Below are positions 10,719 through 21,372 of a DNA stretch of 64,000 nucleotides, in pieces; the stretch's first letter is position 1, and each line of letters starts with the position of its first letter. This DNA is from Schizophyllum amplum (taxonomy: Eukaryota > Basidiomycota > Agaricomycetes > Agaricales > Schizophyllaceae): assembly GCA_007026445.1 (NCBI GenBank), contig VDMD01000050.1, forward strand, positions 124,001 to 188,000, in the 5' to 3' direction. Made by a program: the position numbers and the translations under genes. Under the pieces are notes generated by a model. That model did no database searches and was not told the origin of the DNA. It saw only the letters and a program-made list of their open reading frames with translations.

Positions 10719-12332
10719 GATGTGGATGGCATGTTCGGCCGTTTCGCGCTGGCGATTTACACGACATTTTTCGAAGTCAAGTCGTCTGTAGCCCGCATCA
10801 GGTCCGCATACGAGAATGTTTAATACCTGATGACTTCTCGTTCTCTGTAGTCCTCAGCTTGAATGTCGTTCGGAGTGCGATAAACGGTCATCCGCCAGAC
10901 TTATACCCAATCTTTCTCTGGATGACAAGGGTTACATAAAACTCTTAATGACCCTGCACCAGTGTGCCGTCAGACGGGGGCCAGGTATAATAAGTATTGT
11001 CATGACAAGAATATACGGCACAATAAGGATGCGTACTAGTCTTCCAGCAATCAGCGAGCTCGAGGCTCTACATCTGCAAACAGAGTCCATTAGAAAAGAA
11101 GGGCGAATAAGATCACTCATATGCTGTATCTAGATGGCACCGCGAAGCCGACGTCAAGGACCCGCCGACTTCGCGGTGCAGAGAAATATGGTCTGATGCA
11201 AGAGGCCAACCCGCATCGGCTAAATGCGGCGCCCGAAGGCGTCGCAAAAATGCGCTGATATCGACCCGTTAGCGTCTGAATGAAGGACTGGAAGAGGCAA
11301 GGTACTCATCTTATGAAGGGTGCTGTAGGCTGAATCCCGGTTGGTGCCGACCCCATCCAACCCCTGGAAGAAGGATGTGCAGCCCGTTACCATGCCCTCC
11401 CTCAGCTAGAACTAAGCGGCCATCCACACGACCGGCTACCAGGGGGCCAGAATCGGTGGGAATGCCCTAAGCAGAGGTCCCCTTGAACGTGCAAGCAAAG
11501 CGGCAGCTGGGCAGCCGGACCCCGCAGGCCCCAGGATCCCGCGATAAATAGACAAGCACTCACCGAAGAATCTCAATAACCATGCAAAAATTCGCCATTA
11601 TGATTGCGGCACAAGAAGCGTCAATCGAAGTCGGCCTCCCAAATATGTGGCACACTCACACCGCGCCAGTAGTCTGCAGGAGAGATGGAGATCATCATGA
11701 GCGCCACCCTGACCCATATTGCACCGACTAAGAGCCCTGTAACAGGAACTCGCCGAGGTACGTCGAGAAAGGCCGGGGAGCGTTGGGGAAACAGAGGTGC
11801 AAGATACCCTCGCCTTTATACCCGCGGGCCAAAGCTGTACATGTAGACAGTTGCGCGTGAAAACGCGAATTCGACTCCAACGCGTCTGAACTGAGACTTT
11901 TGGTCGAAGTTTCACTGTATGAATGAAATCGGCGCAATAAGCACTAGGAGAGCGGGACGGGTGCAGCACTGAAGTCGTGCCGCCTAAGGCTGGTCGTCCC
12001 TCTGCCTGTCTCCTGTAGCATGGTGATCCTGTAGCATGGTGATGTTGCACGTCATTTGTACAATACACATCGCATGTAACCAAGATTCCCGTCACAGATT
12101 GAGGGACTTACTTACACAAGACCTTGGTGAAGTGACAACAACGCAACGACTTCGCGGAGGCAAGATATGCTTCGACCATCAACAATCGTAGCCGAGCGCT
12201 AGAAAAAGGCCAATATTCAGAACACAGCGCAAAACACAGAGTCATGATGAACTCACCAAGAAAATATACATAACCAAACCTTCCGTTTACTAAACCATTC
12301 GCTGGCCAGCCACTAATTCCCATACCTCCTCA
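10719..12332. other. Intergenic region without recognised genes
   Basis: About 1.6 kb with short overlapping frames on both strands and no conserved motif. It contains one perfect 10-bp inverted repeat (listed separately). A tRNA or small RNA was looked for and not found. Confidence 0.45.
11138..11178. repeat. Inverted repeat, 10-bp arms, 21-bp loop
   Basis: CACCGCGAAG at 11138-11147 is the exact reverse complement of CTTCGCGGTG at 11169-11178. It could fold as a hairpin. It lies 420 bp after a stop codon, too far for a simple terminator. Its function is unknown. Confidence 0.5.
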
Positions 12333-14103
12333 TCATGTCACATCTCTGTCCATTTTGGTGTCTACGTCCTGCAACGCCGCTACAACACGCGTTCCGCATA
12401 CGCGCGTCTCCCGCCGAGATGCCAACATATCGTATAGCGCAGTCTGAGCGTCCGCCCACTGCTCGAGTCCATGCATACGTACCACGACCTTGATCGCAGT
12501 CAGAGACGGAAGCAGTAGCTTCGACTGACCAGAACCCGGCAGCGACGTAGGACTGTCCGCGGATGATACCGACAGTGGCGTAGGTTGTTTTACGGGCTGC
12601 AGCAATGCGGGAGCATCGATGCATGTCATCCGAGCGAGTATATTTTGCGTCAACAGCGGTGACGAGGGCGTATGTTCCTGGACGCAGAGCGAGCGGAGGT
12701 CGTCCATCCGCTCCAGGCAGTCAAGGAAAGTTGCGCGGTTCTCCGTAAACACATCGCCCAGCGTCAGTCTGCGTAGCTGCTGCGTCCGGGTAAGGAAGGT
12801 GAGGAGCGTCGGCATGGGATCCCACTGGACAGTCTTGTACACGCTGAGCTCCTGCAGGTGAGGGGTTGTGACATGCGCGAGAATTCTGGACGCGCTGCCG
12901 CCAAGGTCGAGGACACGAAGCACAGGAAGCTGGACATGTCCTGCCAAAGCATGTGTAAGACGGACATTCAGCTTGAGCTGCGTAATTGACGTGGCACAGT
13001 GGTTTAGGGTGGACAAAGTTTCCGGCCCCGATACATGCACGCCCGACATGTCCAGAGAGAGGCTCGTGAGTGAGCGGAGCGCGGGGAGTGCGAAAGTCGA
13101 TTTGGGAACTTCGGAGTGAGTGTCGGTACCGTAGGCAGCCACCTCCAGCCGTCTAAGGCTGGGCGCTTTTGCTAGGAAATCGAGTATCCGTGGAAACGGA
13201 ACGTCGTAAACGAACCAGTCGATTTCGACAATGGCCTCCCTCAGTGAGGGTAAGTCCATAGCATCCAGGTCCCATATCAACCAGCTAGGCGCCTGCAAGG
13301 TGAGAGATTCCCAGCGTGTTGAGTGCGACTTCAGCGAGTTTAGCAGCTGCTCCAGCTGCAGCTCACTCTCGCTCTGATCGTGTACACACGTCCAGTCATG
13401 ATAGATGACCAACGGCAGCGCGCCGGACATGGAGAGCAGCCTGGCGTCGACCGCGCACGTCTCTGATGAGAGGTGTTGGATGCCGAAGTGCGTCCATAAC
13501 GATGGTGTGCTGTATGCGACGGCGCGCCACGTGTCGCAGACGCACGCTAGGGTCCCTGCGAAGTCAATGCGGTCCAAGGGATCGTGCAGGTCTGTAGCGC
13601 ATGTGAAGATATACGAAAGTAGCTCCAATGGCAGGCGCTGGATGGGCGTGAGGAGTGGTCGGAAGAGGATGAGCTGGCGCAAAATGCGGCGGCGGAGCGC
13701 GGATAGTTCCCCATCGAGGGCGGGGTAGGCCTTCCTCCAGGCGGAGAAGTTGCGTTTCGCGACGTTGATACGCTCGACTTCGGCGCTCAGCTCGCGGGAC
13801 AGGGCTCGAACCGTCGCTGTCTCCGAGGGGGAGCCTTGACTTCGAGCGTCGAGGTCCACCAGCTGGGTGGCGCGGTGGAGAGCTGTGGATGCGCATCGCA
13901 TGACTGACTCTGCGTGTGCGACGACGGAGGCGGCTATCAGAGGATCCTCCGCCTCCTCGCGCGACTGAGACGCGCGTTTGTTGGTGGATCTCCACGCGTA
14001 GTAGTCGTGGATGCAAGTCTGCGGAGGAACTTTGATATCAGTACGTGGAATAGTAACTTAGTTAAGCCTGACTCGGTGTCTTCACCTGATGATATGCGTT
14101 CAT
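12333..14103 (-). CDS. F-box protein 1
   Basis: F-box proteins are substrate adaptors of SCF ubiquitin ligases; large lineage-specific families are typical of Agaricomycetes. The exons are 14103-14086 (MNAYHQ) and 14018-12333, giving 567 residues. The small first exon was placed because the paralogue at 21373 has the same CATCAG|GTGAAG donor and GCAG|ACTTGC acceptor. An N-terminal helical segment (SAEVERINVAKR) precedes the F-box TPIQRLPLELLSYIFTCA. A long leucine-rich region follows, with the LRR-like spacing usual in this family. The C-terminal part is Ser/Pro-rich, then RRETRVCGTRVVAALQ. It is intact. The substrate is unknown. It is a clear paralogue of the F-box gene at 21373-23200. Confidence 0.85.
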
Positions 14104-15409
14104 CTTCTGGGGGCGCGGACTGCGGTACCAATGGCTGTCTATGCTCAATGACTCAGAGCAGCACAAACAAGGAAGAAACAGACTGAGAAAGATAGAGTGG
14201 TCGCGACTCGCCAGAACTTCAAGTTGTCTCTGGACAACGTGACAGAACACGAGAGTAGCTCAAATCGTTACGCAGCGCAGCCACGAGACTGTAAAATGAA
14301 CAACCGGCAAACGCCGTACAGTAAGCGCATCACTGGATCTGCAAGCTTCAGTGTTCGAACGTTCACTGTTCGCTCCCGGCAGCTTGCCCGTCAGCCCGAC
14401 ATCCAACGAAGACACTGGGGCTCATCCGACCTCAAGAATCTATACATACATATACTGCGAGGCGCATATCGATCAGATGGTGCTGGCAAATATCCTCTCG
14501 AAGTATTTGTACACCGACGTCGACCTTCACCTCTATGCATTGAGCGCATATGGAAATAGTGAGTATAATTCTGGGAAGGCCTTCCCACTGGTTACTCTAG
14601 ACCGACAACACTGGAAAGTCCTGTCCGTGTCAATGGGGATAGTGATAGATGATGCCAACATGGCCAACAGCGGCGTCGAAGACACGGTTCACCGCCAGAG
14701 TCATCAGCGGATTCCGCCTGGATTCCGCACTGGTTCTATGAGCCCCACCTGCTCGAATTGCGGCATGCGTGGCCTGTAAGGGGCGCAACGAAATACCGTC
14801 GCCAAGGACCCAGAACTTGTCGTCGTGTCGCGATAACACTGGCCTTCATTTCTTAGAAGTACGTTCATGTGCGACAACGGAGCTGTCCCTTAGGCTTCAG
14901 CGTTTCTTGTCAAGTACCCTTATCTCTAGATCTGAGGAATTGTGGGACCCGGAGGAAGAGATTTGTTCCTCGCAAATGACCGGTCACGTTGACCCCCAGA
15001 GACGGTTGCAAAGCGAGCTACTGCGCAATGGCTGCGGACCCCACAATGGTTGAACTTGGACTTACAACCACCCATAACCTGCTTCCAACCTCCTTCGTGC
15101 GTTCAAGCAAGTCGACTGGCGCTGGGTGGTCCTGTGCCTAACATGCTAAAGTTGAACATCCCCGTCCGGGAGCTCGAGGCCGCACACGTGCCCGGCATTT
15201 GAACTCCGCTCCGGCGGCACCGCCGTCAGGCAATTTAAAGGAAAAGCTGCTTGCTCTCCTCCTTCTCCTCAACCGTCGTTGCCCGTCCCGGTCGCTTTTA
15301 GCTGACCATCCTCTCGTTCACTCTTTTACATTCCCTTGGACGCGGCTCTTCGTCTATACTCCTCCTCCTCACGGCATACTCAATCATTACTCCAAGAGTA
15401 CCAACCCTA
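14104..15409. other. Divergent promoter region, F-box 1 and surface glycoprotein
   Basis: About 1.3 kb between divergent genes. A TTTAAAG at about 15233 may serve as TATA for the glycoprotein gene. Open frames such as 14351-14779 have no conserved features and are not called. Confidence 0.4.
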
Positions 15410-16856
15410 ATGTCTCCTCTTGCTCCTCTCGTCCTTTCTTCCGCCCTCCTTGCGGCTTTCGCCAAGGCCCAGGACGTCACCGGCACCTTCCCGGCGACGC
15501 CTTTGGCCAGCAAGCACTACCAGTACCCGGACCAGATCGTGCGTGGTCATATCTCGAACGTCGAACCGCACGCTGACGAGAACCCCAACAGCCCTACCAG
15601 GTCGACGATGACAAGGGCCTCATCCGTGGCACCCAGTTCGGCTACAACCTGTGCAACTCCACCACCGAGGGCCAGGACGCGCTCTGCCAGACGAGCTTCC
15701 TCAACTCCCTAGATGGTGTGTGTCGCGCGCTCCATCACGTACCATCTCGTAACCGAACACGCGTTTGTCTGCAGACTTCTGCCTGTGGGCGCCGTCGAAG
15801 CCCAACTCCCTGATTGCCGACACTGAGGGCGAGGAGGTCGCGTGGTGCACGAAGCCCGGCCGTGGTACGTTATGTGCAGCTTTCTATGTTCATCACGTTT
15901 AATAATATTGTCATTAGGGACGCGCCTGATTCCTGACGGCGCGCTTACGGGTGTTCAGTTCATGCGCACCTCGGCCTACGTTCAGGTCATTGGCTTCATG
16001 GACCAGACCAAGATCAACATCGCCGATGGTGACTACGGTGGTGAACTCGACCCCCACGGTGCCGATCTCGTGAGTTCACGCACATCTTGCTTCCATATCA
16101 CATGCTTAGCTCTCGTCTTAGCGTGGTAACCCCATGGGTGGTCTTGTTTACTCCACTGCGTTCAGCTCGAGCGGCGATGAGTACACGCAGATGATCGAGT
16201 GGCACAAGTATGTCTCGTCTATGTTCTGCTCTCGCCAATGCTCATGTTCATACAGCTTCATGGGTGGCAACGCGTTCTGCTTCAAGGTTTGCGACCCGTC
16301 CAACGAGCACGCCGCGGACTTCTGCCAGCACATCTACGATCGTATCGGCTGCGCGTACAACGCCCCCAACAACGCTCAGGACAACGTCTTCGAGTCTTGC
16401 GAGGGTGACGTCCAGGACTACCCGGGTGTCTACACCGGCGAGGATGGCCAAGTTACCACCTACACCCAGCCCCCTGAGTCGCTTGGTGCCATCACGACCA
16501 TGCCGTACCAGCCCAAGGTCCCCGCCTCGTCTAACTGCCAGACCTTCACCAGCGCCGACCTTTACTCCGCCCTCGCCTCCGTCAGCGCCGACCCCAGCAA
16601 CAGCGCGGCCTCGAGTTCCGCCACGGGCGACTCCTCGTCTGCCGCTTCGGGCTCGCACGCTGCCTCTTCGGGCACTGGCACTGCTACTCGTGGCGCGGCT
16701 ACTCATGCTGCCGCCAGCGGTACTGGCGCTGCCGCGGAGGCTTCGGGCAGCAACGCGGCGATGGGTTTCCGTGGAGGCGCTGATGGCGCTGTGTGGAGTG
16801 GCCTCCTGTGGGCTGGTGTCGCGGCTGTCGCTGGTGCCGTTGGCGTTATGGCGTAG
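15410..16856 (+). CDS. Secreted, probably GPI-anchored 'macrofage activating glycoprotein'-type protein
   Basis: This family is widespread in basidiomycetes and is often annotated as macrofage (macrophage) activating glycoprotein; its role in the fungus is unknown and the name here is from recall of the family. The exons are 15410-15538, 15592-15715, 15775-15864, 15918-16069, 16122-16207 and 16256-16856, giving 393 residues. The signal peptide is MSPLAPLVLSSALLAAFAKA. The Cys-rich conserved core contains DFCLWAPSKPNS, CTKPGRGTRLIPDGALTGVQ, GELDPHGADLRGNPMGG and FCFKVCDPSNEHAADFCQHI. The C-terminus is a Ser/Ala/Gly/Thr-rich linker, likely O-glycosylated, then a hydrophobic end (SGLLWAGVAAVAGAVGVMA) as expected for a GPI-attachment signal. 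All six exons join in frame. Confidence 0.82.
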
Positions 16857-17303
16857 GCTCCTCTGTCGGCTGAGGGAGTGATTCATGGTCAGTTGTACAC
16901 GACTGGCATGCTTCTGATATTGGTGGGATTTGAGGTCATACCTGTCTTACATGACCATGGACGATCTTACGGCAGTGTATCTCTCAGGCTTCTTCATCTG
17001 GTTATTCGTACGGACTGCGCGCGTTTGCAGAATTACTGTTACCGTAGCATGTTCTTGCATATAAACGTCCACGCATGTCGCCTGCTGTCTGCCTGCCTAT
17101 CTCCCCCTCACATTCTACTTAAGTGGAAGCCGCTGCGGCAATCGCTGTCTGTGCCAACTTTGAACTTCTGGATAAGTAAGGAGAGGGAGGGCAAATGCAG
17201 TGCTTTCTCTCTAAAATCGGTACAGCGCGAACAACTCTCAGGTGCGTGGCGAGCGATGAAGCGAGCGACAACGTATTGATCGTTCTGTAGACACTTGCCA
17301 ACG
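16857..17303. other. Intergenic region between surface glycoprotein and BTB gene
   Basis: About 450 bp between two genes on the same strand. Nothing is recognised apart from the expected 3' and 5' flanks. Confidence 0.4.
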
Positions 17304-18398
17304 ATGGCCTTCCTAAATAATCACCAAGCTATCCAACCGTTCGACGACGACCATGCGGATGGGCTGGACACTGACTTTCTCTCAAGCATGGTCCACTGGG
17401 ACGCCTATGCAGGGTTCTCGATAGAACCTCTCGATGTCTCTCCCATGCACAGCGCTTCGAATGAATTCGGAGCCCTCACTCCCGACATCCAGCGGTCGTC
17501 TATCGCACCGGCGCCATACGTCGTATCTACCGCATTCAACGCCAACACATGCCCGGGGGCATGCAATCACCCGCCCGACCTCGACCTTGTATCCTCAGAC
17601 GACGTCCATTTCTCTGTCAGCTGCGACATGCTCAGGCTGTCTTCCTGCAATGGCTTCGCAGGTAGCGCCCTGGCACCGCTCTCCTCACCCTGTATCCTCT
17701 CCTGTGTATATGTCGAGGACGACGGCAACGTGCTCAACATTATATTGCACGTCGCCTACGGCGCATCCTTTGCCTTATTTACTCCCACCTTCCAGACGCT
17801 TGCCAGCGTCATACGCCGACTGTCCGCGTACGGCTTGGACCCCAAGGCGTGCGTATTCCCTGGCAGCGTCTTCTTCGACTTACTCCGTTCGCACGCCGCG
17901 CTCACGCCGCTGAAGGTGTACTGCGTGGCTGGTGCGCATGACCTCGATGGACTCGCGCAGGTCGCGTCCGGGTACCTGCTCTCTTACCCACTATACAGTG
18001 TCACAGACGCGGAAGCAGAGGAGATGGGCGCGCTATACCTCAAGCGATTGTTTCTACTGCATCACAGCCGGCTCGAGGCGCTGAAGAGCTTGCTGGAGCA
18101 GCCGCCCCATTTTCACCCAGAAGCTGTCACGTGTAGCTTCACCGCGCAGAAGGGCATAGCGCGCGCGTGGGCGAATGCGGTGACACTTCTGGTAATGGAT
18201 GCGAAGCCAGGTGAGTATATCATGATGGATAGAGCATGAGCGCTGATGACTTTACGCCCAGATATGCTGGCCAGCGTACTGCAGAAGAAGCTTGGTAAGT
18301 TGAAGAACGGCGTCTCATGCAGTGAGTGTAACAAGATGATTGACGCGAGAGTGTGGACCGCTGCTGTCGATTGGACAATGACATCCGTGAGTATCTGA
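17304..18398 (+). CDS. BTB/POZ-like protein of the basidiomycete family
   Basis: These proteins carry a degenerate BTB fold and are numerous in Agaricomycetes; they may be adaptors for cullin-3 ligases or transcription. The exons are 17304-18210 and 18262-18398, giving 347 residues. The start is MAFLNNHQAIQPFDDDH. Family-like segments are DLVSSDDVHFSVSCDMLRLS, VLNIILHVAYG, LRSHAALTPLKVYCVAGAHD and MGALYLKRLFLLHHSRLEAL, with a C-terminal SCSECNKMIDARVW. The 3' end is uncertain: I read through the GTGAGT at 18387 to a TGA at 18396, but a further exon ending at 18757 (frame with REVEAEPEGVRVANIYKREY) is possible and would overlap the convergent cyclase 2. Family call moderate, function unknown. 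Confidence 0.65.
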
Positions 18399-18718
18399 GA
18401 TCGTTGCGGTGCTAGATATTGTAAAAAAACGCCATAACCACTTGTGGGATGGTGCTTATTTCCTTCGTATGTACCCTTCTTGCTATGATACATGATATCC
18501 CACGTCTCGATACCCCGCGCTGTAACTTGTATAAGATAACCGCGAATACACGTCGTGCTTTTACTTTCCGCGAACTTCACCTGGAACCAGAGAAATCAGG
18601 GACGCTTTTGGAGTGCGCTGGCAAAATAGCGAAGCTGTACATTGGAAAGAGTACGCGAGAGGTGGAAGCTGAGCCTGAAGGCGTCCGGGTGGCCAACATT
18701 TATAAGCGTGAGTACAAT
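18399..18718. other. Convergent intergenic stretch, possible BTB 3' exon
   Basis: This region lies between the BTB gene and cyclase 2. An open plus-strand frame (18449-18757) crosses it and could be a terminal exon of the BTB gene. It is otherwise featureless. Confidence 0.3.
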
Positions 18719-20318
18719 TTAGATGCTGTTGTGCGCATGCTCGCGGGTGCGGTATAGTGGAGACCGGCCTGCAGTAATGAAATGCGAGATTTTCGACTCA
18801 ACTTTAATCTTCGATGCGCGGATGGCATTGATGGCGAGCGCCGTGGTGAAGCCTGTTCGTCACTCTCAGTAACAATGCAAGCCTTTCGAACAATGCTTAC
18901 CTCTGTTTGCTATCAGCACTCCGTTCTTCCCATACTTGTAAAACCATCCGTTTTCCCAGCCGCCGTCCACCTGCTGCATCTCGGAAAGTCTATCGACGTC
19001 TCCAGCAGCGTCGACGCCGGATGTCTGACAACTGATGACACGCATAGCCAGCGTTAAAGCATCGCCAGGCATGTTGACACGTTCGCGGCACCGCTCTTCG
19101 TATAATGCGCCCAAGCGCTGTCGTACTTCATCAGATACAGAGAGAAGGCGACCAAGGAAGCTGTGAAAGAATGTAAGTCGATATGCAAGTGACATGCCCA
19201 TGTGTGGCACCGACGTACTAGAGAAATGCTTCAGCGGGCTCGTAATATCGCGTGCCGTGCAGATATGCGCGATGGCGGAGGACTGCCTCGACCCAGTCAA
19301 GCGTCTCCGCGAGTTCCTGGCCACGCCCGTTGAGGTGGAAGAAACATAGCGCGTTTACGCACACAACGGGGTCCACCCGCGGGCGCGAAGGATCGAAGTA
19401 CACCTGCAAGACACCGTCCGAGCTTCGCAGGTGAAGCATCTCGTCCATCACTCGATGCTTTGTCGCCTCGGATATGTCCCTTGCCACGGTCATCCCGATA
19501 GAGGTGGTGTCGACGTCGAAGGGGAAGGAGCGCGTCGTGAGTTGGCCATCTCCGCGGAAGAAATTGAACGGTCCGTCGTACTTGGTATAGTCCACGAGCG
19601 TGGGGTCGCCGAGCGCCTCGAGAATCAGTAGCTGCGCAAAGTTCTCCTGAATCTCATGTCCAGTCGAGGTGAAGGAGACGTGCCGCCCTGCGTGCTCGTG
19701 CATGAAGGTGAACCCTCGCGCGACGGGATCGCCGCAGACATTGCGTAGCACACGCTCCACGCTCGAGAACTCATCGTATACGACACCCTTCATCCCGAAT
19801 GACCGTGCAGCTAGCACATTGTCGAACTTGTCGTCGACAAATACGGTACGCGTTGGGTCGACCCCGGTCCGGGCGATCACATGTCGGAAGAAGGCGAGGC
19901 TAGGTTTGCGCTCGCCTGCCTCCGCAGACGTGAACACGGCGTCGAATATATCCCAGTCGGCAGATTTGGTGCGGAGGACAGCCCAGTCGGGGGCGGATAT
20001 GTTGGACATGGCGTACACCTTCCGTCCGTCACGCTTCAGGTCACGGATGAGGTTGACCATGAATGGACGGCTGCAGAGGCTATCTCGCGCGCCCTGAAAG
20101 GCGACGGCGACGTCCTGGGCGCTAAGGTCGAACTCTGACGCCGCCTTGCGATAGATCTCGTCCTCCGTCAGGCGACCTCGTTCGTAGTCGAACCAGGTAG
20201 GCGTGTGCAGAATGGCGTGAAGGGTCTTGGGTGGAACCACGGTGGTCGTAGGCGCGTTCCAGGTGAAGAGGACGTCACCGAGATCAAAGATGAGAGCGTC
20301 GATCTTGGTGGGGATCAT
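18719..20318 (-). CDS. HAD-like terpene cyclase 2 (drimane-type sesquiterpene synthase family)
   Basis: This is a close paralogue of the gene at 5082-6630, with identical exon phases; exon 1 is exactly 1100 nt and exon 2 exactly 260 nt in both. The exons are 20318-19219, 19160-18901 and 18852-18719, giving 497 residues. The HAD domain shows FDLGDVL (D12), AMSNIS, GERKPS and FVDDKFDN. The cyclase domain has DVDTTS at 268-273, matching the family DxDTT motif exactly, unlike paralogue 1, and the QW-like QQVDGGWENGWFYKYG. The C-terminus is longer (ends REHAHNSI) and unrelated to that of paralogue 1. The start MIPTKIDALIF is set by alignment with paralogue 1. A TATA-like box lies ~95 bp upstream. 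Predicted to cyclise farnesyl diphosphate; the product is inferred. Confidence 0.85.
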
Positions 20319-21372
20319 GGTGTCTTGGCTAGGAGGAGGGTGAGCTCGACAACAAGAAGTGCGAACCTTCATGGAAGGACCGACGGCCAGGAGCAGCAGT
20401 TTTGTAAGTATATATGAGCACAGGATCTGCCGTCGTTCGTCAGGTATTTTCAAAGGTGGCCTGTGCATACGCATGATGTTCCCTCCGGCGGTCGACCAAC
20501 TCGCCTCAACCCAAGGATGTGGACCACGATAAAGATGGAGAATGCTGGAAATGATTAGGGAGAATGCTGTTGCCGGCGACAGTAACTCACCTCTCTTCAG
20601 TCAAGCGGTAACTTCGTAGATATTTCCGCGCTACCGTACGCAGAAGAGCCATCGGCGTTCCCCCCAATCAGGAAATCCCGAGAATGCCTGCACAGCATCT
20701 GACGAAGCGGGAGACGGTCGGCGCAGGTACTTCAAGTACATGTAGACCAACTTGACGAAAACCTCGGAGGATGAGCTTTGACTCGATAGACACCAAACAG
20801 GCTGTGAGGCCGATGCTGCCCTTCTCGGTTCCAGCTCGCTACTTCCTAGATCGACATTCCAAGGGTAAGGAGAAGCACATAGCCGAGGAATGAAGACGAG
20901 ACTGGACGTAGTCGCCGTCGTATACTTCACTTGTGAGCCTACAGCGTCGACGCAGTCTTACATTGCGTGTGACTGAGGTGAGTCCAAGAACTCCAAGGAG
21001 CGTCGCATTAAATTCCGTGTTGAGCGGCTGAGTAGCCTAAGACGCGGAGTCACTGACATGAAGCAGTAGGGGCCCATTGCAGAAGTCGGCTTCTAGCTGA
21101 GTCCTGACCGTGAAGGTGACGGTCGCAACAAAAACACGGTGACGTGACATCCGATGGTGATGTTTGTTGTGTTTTATTTGACCACAACCGTGCAGTTGCG
21201 GCCCGAGCTTCCGAATCATACTAGGCGCGGCCTAACCTGGGCCTAACTTCAGTCTCTCACATCTTTTCTCTCATTGTGCGAGTCATCTGCGTCAATCAGC
21301 ATCACCTTCTGACTCACAGTCTGCTTGGCCCCTTCACCTCCTCGAGCTCGATAATCGGGTTAATGAGCGTCT
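20319..21372. other. Divergent promoter region, cyclase 2 and F-box 2
   Basis: About 1.05 kb between divergent genes. No gene, repeat or RNA is recognised; the short frames are unconvincing. Confidence 0.4.
20408..20416 (-). promoter_or_regulatory. TATA-like box of terpene cyclase 2
   Basis: CATATATAC on the minus strand lies about 90-98 bp upstream of the ATG at 20318. It is reasonable in position but weak as sole evidence. Confidence 0.35.

Noticed and set aside
14351..14779. 142-codon plus-strand frame between F-box 1 and the surface glycoprotein
   Set aside because: No motif or splice context; it lies in a divergent promoter region.
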